From assembly GCF_003350295.1 (NCBI RefSeq), contig NZ_QLYY01000012.1:1-64000 (forward strand): a DNA stretch of 64,000 nt. Direction: 5' to 3'. The notes under the pieces were generated by a model. It did not search any database, had not been told where the DNA came from, and worked only from the letters and a program-made list of their open reading frames with translations. This DNA comes from Vibrio tetraodonis (lineage in GTDB: Bacteria; Pseudomonadota; Gammaproteobacteria; Enterobacterales; Vibrionaceae). Each line of letters starts with the position of its first letter. Position 1 is the first letter of the stretch. Of the stretch, positions 19,701-31,400 are shown in pieces. The position numbers and the translations under genes are program-made.

Positions 19701-21377
19701 TCAGTCAGGCACATCAATATCAAAAACGATACGACCAGCAACTAACGTCATCCAAACCTCTGTTTGAGCAATATTCTCTATCCCACCTTGGGTAATATCA
19801 TGGGATAAGACTACGAAATCTGCGGCTTTTCCAACCTCAATTGAGCCAGTCAAATTACTAATACCAAGGCTCTTGGCTGCATTGATGGTATAACTGTCTA
19901 TTGCATCTTCAACAGTAGGCAAACCAGTGCTTTCCATCATCACACTATTTTCAATACCAACAAGAGGATTAATATCATGGACATTCCAATCGCTGCTTAA
20001 AGATACGTTAACACCGGAGTTAAAGAAAGATCTCAAATTCATCATTGCGCGTGCTCGTTTTGCTCCCACGAAAGCTTCAGCCCACTTATGGTCATTGTAC
20101 GCAATATAGTCTGACCCAACTTGAAAATCTGCCGTGACTTTAAGCTCTGAGAAACGCTTAATGTCTCTGGAATTAACCATCTCAACATGAGTCAGTGTGT
20201 AGTTGTTTTGATTTCCTCGAGCGCGCAAAGTTTCAATAGCATCAAGTGATTCTCGAATAGCACCATCACCAATTGCATGAATATGAGCACCATATCCAAT
20301 CCTATCAAGAGCTTCGAGCCATTGCGTCATAGCTTTAGGGTCGATGTAATTAATGCCGAGCGGGTGTGATGGAAGATAAGTTTTCCGGTACGGTTGGAGA
20401 AGCTTTGCTGTTCCGTTAATCAATATGCCATCACTGTATATTTTAACTTGATCAGACCAAAGTAGTTTTGTTCGGTCTGTAGAGATTATCTGTTTCAGAA
20501 ACAACAACTGCGGCTTCATTGGATGTTCTGGATAAATCCATGGTCGAAGCGACACTCGTGCTGTCAGCTCCCCTCGACGCTCAGCCTCTTTCCATATTTC
20601 ATACCAGCCACGTTTCCAATAGAGACGACCGTCTCCAATTGTCGTAATGCCATGGCGGCGTGCTTCATACAAACCCGCCATTAACCCTTGGTAGCTTTTG
20701 TCGAACTGTTGTTCAATACTATTCCAAGCCACTTCCATCACAATATCACCCGCATTATCAAGCAATATGCCATTCAAACTACCTGTCTTGGCATTTCTGA
20801 GAAATTTTCCACCTACGGGGTCAGGAGTTCGATCGTTTATACCTGCCAAACCGAGCGCAACTGTATTTACCCACATCGAGTGTGAGGTTTGCTCCATTAT
20901 AACGACAGGGACATCTGGAAAAATTGAATCAATCACTTCAAGAGGTGTACGTTCATTCTCTTCCGATAACAATAAATCAATGGAAAAACCGTAGCCAATT
21001 AACCAGCTTTTTCCCTCCATCAATTGTCTGCAAAGCTTCAAGTTTGGCACTTGTTGTTCGAGGTTTGCATATCTATCTAGTTCACAGCCTCCCCCTATCG
21101 ACGAGGCGGCCTCAAATACGTGATTATGGTTATCAATAAAACCAGGCATAATGAAACCGTCATCAAGGTCAACCAACTGGGTAGATGCCTTTATTAAATA
21201 GTTCAGCTGCTCACGCTTACCTATAGCAAGAATACTTCCCCTACTGACTGCGATAGAGTCAGCCGTTGGGTGCTTGTGTACCTTTGCACTAGTTAATAGA
21301 AGATCAGCAATTTCTGAAGCTTGGCTACTAAGAGTAAAACAGAGACTGACTAAAACAATAGCAATGTGTTTACCCAT
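19701..21377 (-). CDS. Exported amidohydrolase (YtcJ-like, Amidohydro_3 family)
   Basis: The chosen ATG gives 558 residues with a clean signal peptide (MGKHIAIVLVSLCFTLSSQA, cleavage near residue 20). An in-frame start 30 bases upstream would bury it. The metal-binding HxH is in GFIDNHNHVFEA (residues 84 and 86). Further metal and active-site blocks are LTHVEMV, HAIGDGAIRESL and SSDWNVHDINPL. These are TIM-barrel metal-dependent hydrolases acting on C-N bonds; the substrate of this subfamily is not defined. The signal peptide places it in the periplasm. Same strand as the PhzF-like and NRPS genes, but a shared role is only a guess. Confidence 0.85.
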   Translation of the reverse strand: MGKHIAIVLVSLCFTLSSQASEIADLLLTSAKVHKHPTADSIAVSRGSILAIGKREQLNYLIKASTQLVDLDDGFIMPGFIDNHNHVFEAASSIGGGCELDRYANLEQQVPNLKLCRQLMEGKSWLIGYGFSIDLLLSEENERTPLEVIDSIFPDVPVVIMEQTSHSMWVNTVALGLAGINDRTPDPVGGKFLRNAKTGSLNGILLDNAGDIVMEVAWNSIEQQFDKSYQGLMAGLYEARRHGITTIGDGRLYWKRGWYEIWKEAERRGELTARVSLRPWIYPEHPMKPQLLFLKQIISTDRTKLLWSDQVKIYSDGILINGTAKLLQPYRKTYLPSHPLGINYIDPKAMTQWLEALDRIGYGAHIHAIGDGAIRESLDAIETLRARGNQNNYTLTHVEMVNSRDIKRFSELKVTADFQVGSDYIAYNDHKWAEAFVGAKRARAMMNLRSFFNSGVNVSLSSDWNVHDINPLVGIENSVMMESTGLPTVEDAIDSYTINAAKSLGISNLTGSIEVGKAADFVVLSHDITQGGIENIAQTEVWMTLVAGRIVFDIDVPD

Positions 21378-21545
21378 ATTTCTTGGTACCTTAGTTTGAT
21401 CGAACATGAAAAAGCGAATCCTCTTTTTAGTCTAGTGGGTTTGCTCAACCAACCAATTTAATCATAACGTACACAAACAATTATATAAGGAACGGCAGCC
21501 CAAAATAGGCACAAGTTATTCTATAGTTGGGTAAGTAGATATGTA

Positions 21546-22060
21546 ATGAATGAACATTGGATGAGTAAAGACACTCAAGCTATTGAAAAAAGTAAGTTCA
21601 ATCGATTTTTAGGATTATACGGATATTCACTAGCGACGTTGGGCTTAGTGATACTCATTATTAATGTTTTTACTTATTCTCTATACCGAGTACAAAAAGA
21701 CAGCAACTTTGAATTGGAGATCAGTTTTGCTAAAGACCAAAACGCTACCCTAATCAACCTTTTAAGAAAAGATATTCGTATTATAGGTTCTAGCGTTCAT
21801 TTCTTTTACGCGACCAATCCCGCCCAATGGCACAACTTTCCTCTTTTTGTACAAAATGCCTTAAGAATTAACCATGGGTAATTCTCCACTTGAATTTGAA
21901 GGAAAAAGAAATTTCGATTTCCTTGAGTCTAGGAGCCATTACCAGAACCGAAGAAAACGAGGAAGCTCTGCTCAGTAAAGTTGATGAGCAAGTCTATATC
22001 AGTAAAAGCGATGGAAGAAACCAATACTCTTATGTGCCGGTTGATATCCACATTCAATGA
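21546..22060 (+). pseudogene. Internally deleted diguanylate cyclase (GGDEF) remnant
   Basis: The 5' part (21546-21881) encodes 111 residues: a membrane helix (about 24-44) followed by what looks like the start of an extracytoplasmic sensor domain, then a stop. In another frame, 21890-22060 encodes the last ~56 residues of a GGDEF domain, with ISISLSLGAITRTEENEE and SKVDEQVYISKSDGRNQY. The middle, including the GGDEF signature itself, is missing. The most economical reading is a large internal deletion of a membrane-bound cyclase. No cyclase activity is expected. Confidence 0.8.
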
Positions 22061-22161
22061 TACGCCTGCAAATAATCGGCCTTAAAAAGCACACATCGTG
22101 ATACACTCGCTACTATATCGACACAGACCAGCTGTACTTAACAACATTTTTGAGTGTATCA

Positions 22162-23358
22162 ATGCCATTCGCAAACCTCGGCTTAAGCCAACCTATAACC
22201 CAAGCCATAGAGACACTGGGTTACAGTGACCCAACCCATATCCAAAATAGAGCAATACCAGCAATTCTAAGAGGTGAAGACCTGATTGCCGCAGCTCAAA
22301 CAGGCACTGGCAAAACCGCAAGTTTTGTACTGCCTATGCTTGAAAGATTGAGCAAAGGGGTGACACAGAAGAAGAAACGAATTCGCGGTTTGATACTGGC
22401 GCCTACTCGAGAGTTAGCGATTCAAATTGACGATAAAGTAAGAACCTACGGTAAAAATCTCTCACTAACATCACTTGCCATGTACGGTGGTATTGATAGC
22501 ACGAGTCAAAAGCAAGCACTGATTACAGGCGTCGATATATTAGTCGCAACACCTGGACGACTGCTTGATATGTATAGCCAACGTGCAATACATTTTGAAG
22601 AAATCGAAATGCTGGTCCTCGATGAGGCCGATCGTATGCTCGATATGGGCTTTATCGATGACATTAATAAGATTCTAAGCCGCCTTCCAAAGGATATTCA
22701 AAGCCTGCTGTTTTCCGCGACCCTATCTCACAAAGTACGTGACCTAGCAAAGACAGCTGTCTATAACCCTGTTGAAATTTCTATCCCTGCCAATCAAGCC
22801 TCGAAGAAGAACATAGAACAGTGGTTAATTACCGTCGATAAAGATAAAAAGTCGGCGCTTCTTAGCCACTTAATCAAGACCAATGATTGGGAACAAGCCT
22901 TGATCTTCATCGAGACGAAACACGGCGCTGCTAAACTGGTCCAACAGCTCGAAAAGCGAGGGATAGAAGCAGAAGCTTTCCATAGCGGTCGAAGTCAAGC
23001 GATTCGAACTCAGCTCTTGGCAGATTTCAAGGCAGGAGAAATTAAATACATGATTGCAACAGGTGTTGGTGCAAGAGGAATTGATATTGAGGGACTGACT
23101 CGCGTTGTCAATTATGATCTGCCTTTTCCTGCCGATGAATATATCCACCGCATAGGCAGAACTGGGCGCGCAGACGCTCAGGGAGAAGCCATTTCGTTTG
23201 TCTCCAAAGATAATTTCAAGAATTTGTGCATGATTGAGTCTCGCCTAGGGCATCTGCTTGAACGTCGCGAGATTGAGGGTTTTGAGCCACGCAAACCCGT
23301 CCCAATATCTATTCTTAACTATGTCCCCAAAAATAAACGCCAAGGTAAGGACAAGTAG
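22162..23358 (+). CDS. rhlE: DEAD-box ATP-dependent RNA helicase, RhlE-like
   Basis: This 398-residue protein unwinds RNA duplexes using ATP, typically in RNA decay or ribosome assembly. All helicase motifs are visible: Q motif (FANLGLSQPITQAI...PTHIQ), AQTGTGKT, PTRELAIQ, TPGRLLD, DEAD (VLDEADRMLDMGF), SAT, the GVGARGIDIEG block and HRIGRTGRA. The ATG start gives MPFANLGLS, matching RhlE proteins; a TTG four codons earlier is possible. It lacks a long basic C-terminal tail. The next gene begins within its stop codon (TAGTG), so the two are probably co-transcribed. Which DEAD-box subfamily is slightly uncertain. Confidence 0.93.
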   Translation: MPFANLGLSQPITQAIETLGYSDPTHIQNRAIPAILRGEDLIAAAQTGTGKTASFVLPMLERLSKGVTQKKKRIRGLILAPTRELAIQIDDKVRTYGKNLSLTSLAMYGGIDSTSQKQALITGVDILVATPGRLLDMYSQRAIHFEEIEMLVLDEADRMLDMGFIDDINKILSRLPKDIQSLLFSATLSHKVRDLAKTAVYNPVEISIPANQASKKNIEQWLITVDKDKKSALLSHLIKTNDWEQALIFIETKHGAAKLVQQLEKRGIEAEAFHSGRSQAIRTQLLADFKAGEIKYMIATGVGARGIDIEGLTRVVNYDLPFPADEYIHRIGRTGRADAQGEAISFVSKDNFKNLCMIESRLGHLLERREIEGFEPRKPVPISILNYVPKNKRQGKDK

Positions 23359-23681
23359 TGAAAGCACCAACCAAGATAACCTTTTTCGAGTCGTTAACTC
23401 CGCTCATTGCCGAAGGCAAAAAGACCATTACAATTCGTGATAAGTCTGAATCCAACTATGAGCCAAATAGCCAAGTTGAAGTGTTTACCTTAGAAACTAA
23501 CAAGAAAGTGTGCGACGTTAAGATTGTCTCAGTAGAAGCCCTTCGATTTGACGACATCAATCAAGACCATGCGCAGCAGGAGTACCTTCCATTACCAAAG
23601 CTAAAGCAGCTAATACGTGACATTTACCCTGGCGATGATAACTTGTATGTCATTACCTTCGAGTTAATCCATTCGGCTTAA
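23358..23681 (+). CDS. yqfB: YqfB-type N4-acetylcytidine amidohydrolase (ASCH domain)
   Basis: This 107-residue protein aligns over its whole length with E. coli YqfB (about 103 residues), which removes the acetyl group from N4-acetylcytidine. The shared blocks are ITFFESL, GKKTITIRDKSES (containing the catalytic Lys and Thr, here residues 22 and 25) and IRDIYPGDDNLYVITFEL. The GTG start overlaps the helicase stop by one base, implying translational coupling. A strong hairpin terminator follows directly. Confidence 0.88.
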   Translation: MKAPTKITFFESLTPLIAEGKKTITIRDKSESNYEPNSQVEVFTLETNKKVCDVKIVSVEALRFDDINQDHAQQEYLPLPKLKQLIRDIYPGDDNLYVITFELIHSA

Positions 23682-23684
23682 TTG

Positions 23685-23710
23685 AAAACCGCTATTCTAA
23701 TAGCGGTTTT
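23685..23710. terminator. Bidirectional rho-independent terminator
   Basis: A 12-bp perfect stem (AAAACCGCTATT / AATAGCGGTTTT) with a 2-base loop separates convergent genes: yqfB on the plus strand and a binding-protein gene on the minus strand. The A-run and T-run suit termination in both directions. Confidence 0.88.
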
Positions 23711-23714
23711 ACCC

Positions 23715-24497
23715 TTACTCGAAAGTAGATTCACATTTGATTCTCATACTTTCAAAGTAGCCGTATATTATGGTCTCATACCGACCGTCTTGTCTCATTT
23801 CAGCTAATACCTCATCAAAACGACTCAAAAGCGCTTTACGATCACGCTTTTTAGAGAATGCGATATAACTCGGAGTGGCTTCAATGGCGGGTGATAATAT
23901 TTCTATAGCTTTATCTAAGCTTTCTTGAACGAGTATACTGCGCGCTCCGAACTCGTTGTTGACCCAAATATCGGCTCGTTTGGTGCGAATTAGGTGGGCA
24001 CACTCTTTAGCACTATTTCTTTGGAAAACCGCCCTAAAACCACCCTGAGCAATTTTTAAATCCATCCTTTTGCCATAGCTCACACCATTTACCACGCATA
24101 GAGCTACGTCCGAAACGTCACCAACCAAAATATCTTCCGGGCGATAGCCGCTGCCTCGCAGAGCCATTAGGCTGATGTTCTGCACAAACAGAACGTTTTT
24201 ACTAAAGTCTGCAAACTTTTGCCTCTCTGCATTCTTGAAGGCAGTAAAAATACCGTCAGCTTTGCCTCTTTGTACTAGGGCCAATGCTCGCGCCCACGGC
24301 AATACGGTAATATTGACCGGTGTTTCTAGTTGATGAAAGATATAACTGACAAGCAGCACCGCAACACCAGATACTTGACCGTTTCGCGTTTCAATATAGG
24401 GAGGATATTCTAAAGTCACCAATTCAACTGGCTCTGCAGCCAAAGGCTTAACCGTAATCAGTGCACAGATGAGTATAAAAACTCGAAGCTTCGTCAT
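23715..24497 (-). CDS. Periplasmic solute-binding protein, family 3, solitary
   Basis: This 260-residue protein has a signal peptide (hydrophobic residues 6-18, cleavage after the AAA at 20-21) and the SBP family-3 fold. Landmarks are VTLEYPPYIETRNGQVSGVA near the N-terminus, LPWARAL, and RGKADGIFTAFKNAERQKF. Classic members deliver amino acids to ABC transporters, but no permease or ATPase gene is adjacent. In vibrios many such proteins stand alone and their ligands are unknown. A preceding ribosome-binding site (GGAGG-like, CTTCAGGAGGAGTCTG) supports the ATG start. Confidence 0.8.
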   Translation of the reverse strand: MTKLRVFILICALITVKPLAAEPVELVTLEYPPYIETRNGQVSGVAVLLVSYIFHQLETPVNITVLPWARALALVQRGKADGIFTAFKNAERQKFADFSKNVLFVQNISLMALRGSGYRPEDILVGDVSDVALCVVNGVSYGKRMDLKIAQGGFRAVFQRNSAKECAHLIRTKRADIWVNNEFGARSILVQESLDKAIEILSPAIEATPSYIAFSKKRDRKALLSRFDEVLAEMRQDGRYETIIYGYFESMRIKCESTFE

Positions 24498-27078
<2,581 letters not shown>

Positions 27079-27087
27079 AGAAAATAC

Positions 27088-27117
27088 TACCCATGGTCAT
27101 CTCTATGATCATGGGTA
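27088..27117 (+). terminator. Hairpin downstream of katG
   Basis: A 13-bp stem with one G-U pair (TACCCATGGTCAT / ATGATCATGGGTA) and a 4-base loop begins 10 bases past the katG stop. No long T-tract follows, so termination may be partial or the hairpin may protect the 3' end. Confidence 0.6.
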
Positions 27118-27252
27118 TCTATGATTAAATGACCTGAATTCATGGTAGCTTCACAAATATAGGCTAGGTTTAGTTAAGGAGCACTCATTAAGAAACTTAA
27201 TTCATATCAGAAATCTATCCATCGTAGTTGGCTAATTTAAGGAGAGTTGGAG

Positions 27253-27312
27253 ATGAAAAGATTCGAGTTTTTTAGGTTGTTTGACACACAAGAGTTGTTT
27301 ATTTTTTACTAA
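27253..27312 (+). CDS. Possible 19-residue micro-ORF
   Basis: An ATG preceded by AAGGAGAGTTGGAG opens a 19-codon frame rich in Phe (MKRFEFFRLF...). The ribosome-binding site is the only support. It lies alone in the 550-base gap between katG and the HAD gene. It may be a small membrane-associated peptide, a gene remnant or chance. Confidence 0.25.
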   Translation: MKRFEFFRLFDTQELFIFY

Positions 27313-27632
27313 CCGAGCATACAAAGGGTGCGTTGAGTAACAACATTATTCAACGCGTACCCAAACCAATCAAAAATCAACACTGTCCACCTTTACATCT
27401 ACAGACCTAATACTAAACCGTGCAGCTTGTTAACGTGAAAAGTACGGCCTAACAACACGCCACATTCTAATCAGCCCTACATGACGTAAATGCCACCAAT
27501 TCTGCCCTTACCAAAAAAGAAGCTCACTAAAGTTCGATGTTTCAAATAATGCACATTATCGACGATGAATTTACTCATATTGTGTAGTATGTAAAAATAC
27601 CAACCACCAAACGAATTGATTAAGATTTATCA
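27313..27632. other. Intergenic region before the HAD gene
   Basis: This is 320 bases with no ORF of note. A TTGACA-like or strong -10 element is not obvious, although the promoter of the following gene should be here. Confidence 0.4.
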
Positions 27633-28283
27633 ATGAAATTCCAAGCGGCCATCTTTGATATGGATGGACTATTACTCGACACCGAAAAAGTAAGTATGCA
27701 TGTTTTTAAACAGGCATGCTCAACGGTCAACCTACCTTTTTATGAAGATATTTATCTATCTATTATCGGAAGAAATTCAGCAGGTATAGAAAAAATTCTT
27801 CGCCAAGCTTACGGAGATGATCTAGATAGACTCCATAACGAATGGCGACGCAACTATGATGCGATAGTCAAACATCAACCCATACCAATTAAAAAAGGGG
27901 TTGTGGAGCTATTGGCATGGCTAACAGAAAATGGTATCCCAACTTCTGTTGCAACCTCCACGCAGCGGGATGTAGCTGAAATTAAGCTTAAATTGTCGGG
28001 CTTAGACAAATTCTTCAATAGTTTGACTTGTGGCTGTGAGGTCTCGAAAGGGAAACCAGATCCAGAAATATACCTGCTAGCCGCTGAGCGATTAGGGGTT
28101 AAAAGTCAATATTGTCTGGCATTTGAAGACTCAAACAATGGTGTCCGCAGTGCTGTCACAGCACAAATGATCACATTCCAGATCCCTGACCTAGTAAAGC
28201 CTTGTGATGAAGTTAGATCATTCGGACATAATATTTTTCCATCACTCCTAGATGTCATGGCTTATCTACAGTCAAATAGATAA
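27633..28283 (+). CDS. HAD-superfamily phosphatase, beta-phosphoglucomutase-like
   Basis: This 216-residue cytoplasmic phosphohydrolase has the four HAD motifs: FDMDGLLLDTE (nucleophile Asp9, acid/base Asp11), TSVATSTQ, the Lys in SKGKPDPEIYL, and the acidic FEDSNNGVRSA. The helical cap between motifs 1 and 2 is of the small C1 type, as in phosphoglycolate phosphatase and beta-phosphoglucomutase relatives. The actual sugar-phosphate or nucleotide substrate cannot be told from sequence. No Shine-Dalgarno is evident. It stands alone, with a 145-base gap to the next gene. Confidence 0.88.
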   Translation: MKFQAAIFDMDGLLLDTEKVSMHVFKQACSTVNLPFYEDIYLSIIGRNSAGIEKILRQAYGDDLDRLHNEWRRNYDAIVKHQPIPIKKGVVELLAWLTENGIPTSVATSTQRDVAEIKLKLSGLDKFFNSLTCGCEVSKGKPDPEIYLLAAERLGVKSQYCLAFEDSNNGVRSAVTAQMITFQIPDLVKPCDEVRSFGHNIFPSLLDVMAYLQSNR

Positions 28284-28428
28284 GCGAACTAAGATAGGAT
28301 TCTTTATACCCAAAATATTTAGACCAATAACTTATAGATATAACAAATTTCCACTGAGGGCTTGGATTCAGACCATTAGCCCCAACCTCTTCTATTACTG
28401 GCATAATCATATTGCATAAGGAATGACA

Positions 28429-29286
28429 ATGACTGATAAATATGTACCACCTGCCGTATGGAAAATGGAAAATAGCGATGGCGGCCAATGGTCAAGTATA
28501 AACCGTCCTGATTCTGGTTCCCGCCATCAACAAACCTTACCTAAAGGTAAGCACCAACTGCAATTGTATTCGATGGGAACACCAAACGGTCAAAAAGTAA
28601 CGATTATGCTAGAAGAATTGCTCGCAATTGGCATAAAAGACGCTGAGTATGATGCTCATTTAATAAGAATTGGTGAGGGAGATCAGTTTGGCTCAGGCTT
28701 CGTTGACATTAACCCTAACTCAAAAATCCCCGCACTGATTGATGGCTCAAATGAAAGCCAGATCAATGTTTTCGAATCTGGAAATATTCTTCTCTATCTC
28801 GCGGAGAAGTTTGATCATTTTCTGCCTAAAGAGATCGAAGCAAAAACTCAAGTAATGAACTGGCTGTTTTGGCTTCAAGGCTCTGCGCCTTATCTTGGAG
28901 GTGGCTTTGGGCACTTCTACTCGTACGCTCCAGAAAAATTCGAATATCCCATCAATCGCTTTTCTATGGAAGCGAAACGCCAACTCGACGTATTGGATAA
29001 ACAGCTTGCAAAGCATGATTTTATTGCTGGCGATAGCTACAGCATAGCCGACATGGCAATTTGGCCTTGGTACGGTAACCTTGTAATAGGCAAACTATAC
29101 GACGCTGCTGAATTCTTGGATGTGAATAGCTACAAACACCTTAAGCGCTGGGCTGAAAAGATTGGGAGTCGTTCTGCAGTTCAACGAGGGCGTATCGTGA
29201 ACCGTACTTGGGGAGAAAGCTGGGAGCAAATTCCAGAACGGCACTCTGCTCAAGACATTGATAAAGTATTGAATCTGAGACCATAG
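28429..29286 (+). CDS. yghU: YghU-type glutathione transferase / disulfide-bond reductase
   Basis: This 285-residue protein matches E. coli YghU nearly end to end. Conserved blocks include LQLYSMGTPNGQKVTIMLEE, NPNSKIPALID, FESGNILLYLAEKF, MNWLFWLQGSAPYLGGGFGH and SYSIADMAIWPW. Members bind glutathione and reduce organic hydroperoxides and disulfides. The start at 28429 has AAGGA six bases upstream; the ATG six bases earlier abuts that site and is less likely. It is cytoplasmic, with no signal peptide. It appears single-gene, and its oxidative-stress role parallels the nearby katG without proof of joint control. Confidence 0.93.
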   Translation: MTDKYVPPAVWKMENSDGGQWSSINRPDSGSRHQQTLPKGKHQLQLYSMGTPNGQKVTIMLEELLAIGIKDAEYDAHLIRIGEGDQFGSGFVDINPNSKIPALIDGSNESQINVFESGNILLYLAEKFDHFLPKEIEAKTQVMNWLFWLQGSAPYLGGGFGHFYSYAPEKFEYPINRFSMEAKRQLDVLDKQLAKHDFIAGDSYSIADMAIWPWYGNLVIGKLYDAAEFLDVNSYKHLKRWAEKIGSRSAVQRGRIVNRTWGESWEQIPERHSAQDIDKVLNLRP

Positions 29287-29453
29287 TTTTTATAAACCTG
29301 TCATATGGAATGTATGGCAGGTGGCCGTTATATCCCCAAGTCCTCTTTCCCTTAATAAATATACGTATTTATTTACCAAACACTTCGATATACTTCATTG
29401 GATTTAAACAACGGCTCTGGATTTACGCTCCAGCTCGCTAAATGGGGAAAACC

Positions 29454-30434
29454 ATGACTAACTACGTAGTATGCGCACTGTATAAGTTTGTGCGCTTGGA
29501 AGATTTTAAAGACCTCCAGGAACCGCTAAAGCTGCTGATGGAAAAGCATCAGGTCAGAGGCACCTTATTACTTGCCAACGAGGGGATTAATGGCACAGTA
29601 GCTTCAGATCGAGACGGTATTGATGCGCTTTTGGCTTGGTTTAAGCAAGACTCACGTCTGGCTGACATTGTCTATAAAGAATCGTACGACCAAAACCAGC
29701 CTTTTCACCGCACCAAAGTCAAATTGAAAAAGGAAATTGTCACCTTAGGTGTAGAAGGTATAGATCCTCGTCATGTAGTCGGAACTTATGTCAAACCTAC
29801 TGAATGGAATGAGTTAATATCAGATCCAGAAGTCTTTGTCGTCGACACCCGTAATAACTACGAAATAGAAATTGGTACGTTTGAAAATGCGGTTAATCCT
29901 AATACCGAGACTTTCCGTGAATTCCCCGATTATGTTGCTTCCAACATGGATCCATCAAAGCACAAAAAAGTCGCCATGTTCTGTACAGGAGGTATTCGCT
30001 GTGAGAAATCGACGGCCTATATGAAAGAACAAGGGTTTGAAGAGGTTTATCATCTCGAAGGAGGCATTCTAAAGTACTTAGAAGAGGTCCCAGCAGAGGA
30101 AAGTATGTGGCAAGGTGATTGCTACGTTTTTGATGGCCGTGTTGCGGTCAATCATGAGTTAGAAAAAAGCAGTTACGAAATGTGTAATGCGTGTCGTCTA
30201 CCCATAACTCAGCATGATATGGCGTCACCATCCTATGAAAAAGGGGTAAGCTGCCCTAAATGTGTGGATATACATACAGATGAACAAAAAGCACGATTCC
30301 GTGAGCGTGAAAAACAAGTTCAGTTAGCCAATACGCGTGGTGAATCGCACGTTGGTGGGGATGCCGATCAAATCATAATGAAGCGTAGACAAGAGAAAAT
30401 TGCGCGCAAGGAACAACAAAGAAAATCGAAGTGA
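29454..30434 (+). CDS. trhO: tRNA U34 hydroxylase TrhO (YceA, rhodanese domain)
   Basis: This 326-residue protein is oxygen-dependent and makes 5-hydroxyuridine at the wobble base of certain tRNAs. An N-terminal UPF0176-type domain ([25 protein letters not shown]) precedes a rhodanese domain with active-loop Cys177 in [12 protein letters not shown] four-cysteine C-terminal segment follows (EMCNACRLP and SCPKC), then a basic tail. The ATG at 29454 gives the family's usual N-terminus and has GGGGA upstream. A strong terminator follows. Confidence 0.94.
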   Translation: MTNYVVCALYKFVRLEDFKDLQEPLKLLMEKHQVRGTLLLANEGINGTVASDRDGIDALLAWFKQDSRLADIVYKESYDQNQPFHRTKVKLKKEIVTLGVEGIDPRHVVGTYVKPTEWNELISDPEVFVVDTRNNYEIEIGTFENAVNPNTETFREFPDYVASNMDPSKHKKVAMFCTGGIRCEKSTAYMKEQGFEEVYHLEGGILKYLEEVPAEESMWQGDCYVFDGRVAVNHELEKSSYEMCNACRLPITQHDMASPSYEKGVSCPKCVDIHTDEQKARFREREKQVQLANTRGESHVGGDADQIIMKRRQEKIARKEQQRKSK

Positions 30435-30466
30435 TTCCTGATCTGCGATAGACAGTTTTTTACACT

Positions 30467-30495
30467 CAAGTAGCCTTCTTTTTGAAGGCTACTTG
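30467..30495 (+). terminator. Rho-independent terminator after trhO
   Basis: A 12-bp perfect stem (CAAGTAGCCTTC / GAAGGCTACTTG) with a TTTTT loop lies 33 bases after the stop. The downstream T content is modest, but the hairpin is strong. It may also serve the convergent minus-strand gene. Confidence 0.75.
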
Positions 30496-30700
30496 CCTAT
30501 TTCAATTTATTCCTCAAACCATCGACCTTCCATTAATCACACAGGTTTAAGCCCTAAATTAAGGTAGTTTCTTGGGATTGAGAATATCACACTCAATAGT
30601 CGGTTTTTATAATAGTTTTTAATGGCTCTCAGCACCAAAAAGATTACGACTGCTTAATTTAATAATGTGATAACTCTTAGACTCAATGGCACCAATATTC

Positions 30701-31072
30701 CTATTGCCCCTTGGGCAATAACCATGAACCAATAGATACAGCCTGAACACCTGATACTCTTCCTCGAAGAAGGCATCCCTCCGCAGGCATAGAACGCCCG
30801 TTTGAATCGATGTAAATCGCATTCTTTAGATGGAAGTACTGGCTGTCACCGCAATTTCTTGAATTCAAAGCCAGTTGGCAATCAAAAGCAAGATTTTCTG
30901 TACTATCATGCAGGTGTTCATTAACTAGCTCAAAGTATCGGCGTTCGGATATGAGTTCTCCGGTTAAAATTTTCTCGCCCATGAATATAGTCACACCAAC
31001 TGTCGAGTCATCTTTATCTGTGTGGCTTACCATGTTCTGAAACAGGGACTCATTGCGCTCTATTGTTATCAT
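30701..31072 (-). CDS. GvpU-like small protein, orphan
   Basis: This protein has 123 residues from an ATG with AGGAAA ten bases upstream; the longer frame adds 21 unlikely residues. The sequence shows VGVTIFMGEKILTGELISER near residues 26-45 and, later, YFHLKNAIYID and LLRGRVSGVQAVSIGSWLL. That layout recalls the gas-vesicle accessory protein GvpU, whose family shows a HLKxA block followed by WRGRxSxVxGFSLG. No gas-vesicle structural gene is in the window. The family link is by eye and tentative. There are no membrane segments or signal peptide, so it is predicted cytoplasmic. Confidence 0.6.
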   Translation of the reverse strand: MITIERNESLFQNMVSHTDKDDSTVGVTIFMGEKILTGELISERRYFELVNEHLHDSTENLAFDCQLALNSRNCGDSQYFHLKNAIYIDSNGRSMPAEGCLLRGRVSGVQAVSIGSWLLPKGQ

Positions 31073-31400
31073 ATTTATTTTTCCTAGCTGAATTAGACTC
31101 CTCCAATATAAACGTTTGATACGGTCTTGTGACATGAATACATGTGAAGTTTTTCTTATTGCTTCTGTATTGACGTATCGATCACTCTGTTGGACTAGTC
31201 CAAATCATGCCAAATCTCATCACATAATTTCATCAAATTTCAGATTTTAATCCTTAAAAATCAAGTGGTTATGTGGACAATTCAAAATTTACCTCAAAAT
31301 ATTCAGAATATATACTCTATTTCACTACGCCTCCGCTACCACCCAAATTCAGCTCAAAGAAGCTAAAAGTTTAAAAGTGGTAGGACGCCCATAAAATACC
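31073..31400. promoter_or_regulatory. Intergenic region with 14-bp palindrome
   Basis: This is 328 bases between two minus-strand genes, with the upstream region of the GvpU-like gene at its left end. The perfect palindrome TTGGACTAGTCCAA sits at 31190-31203, about 120 bases before that gene's start. No ORF is seen. Confidence 0.5.
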
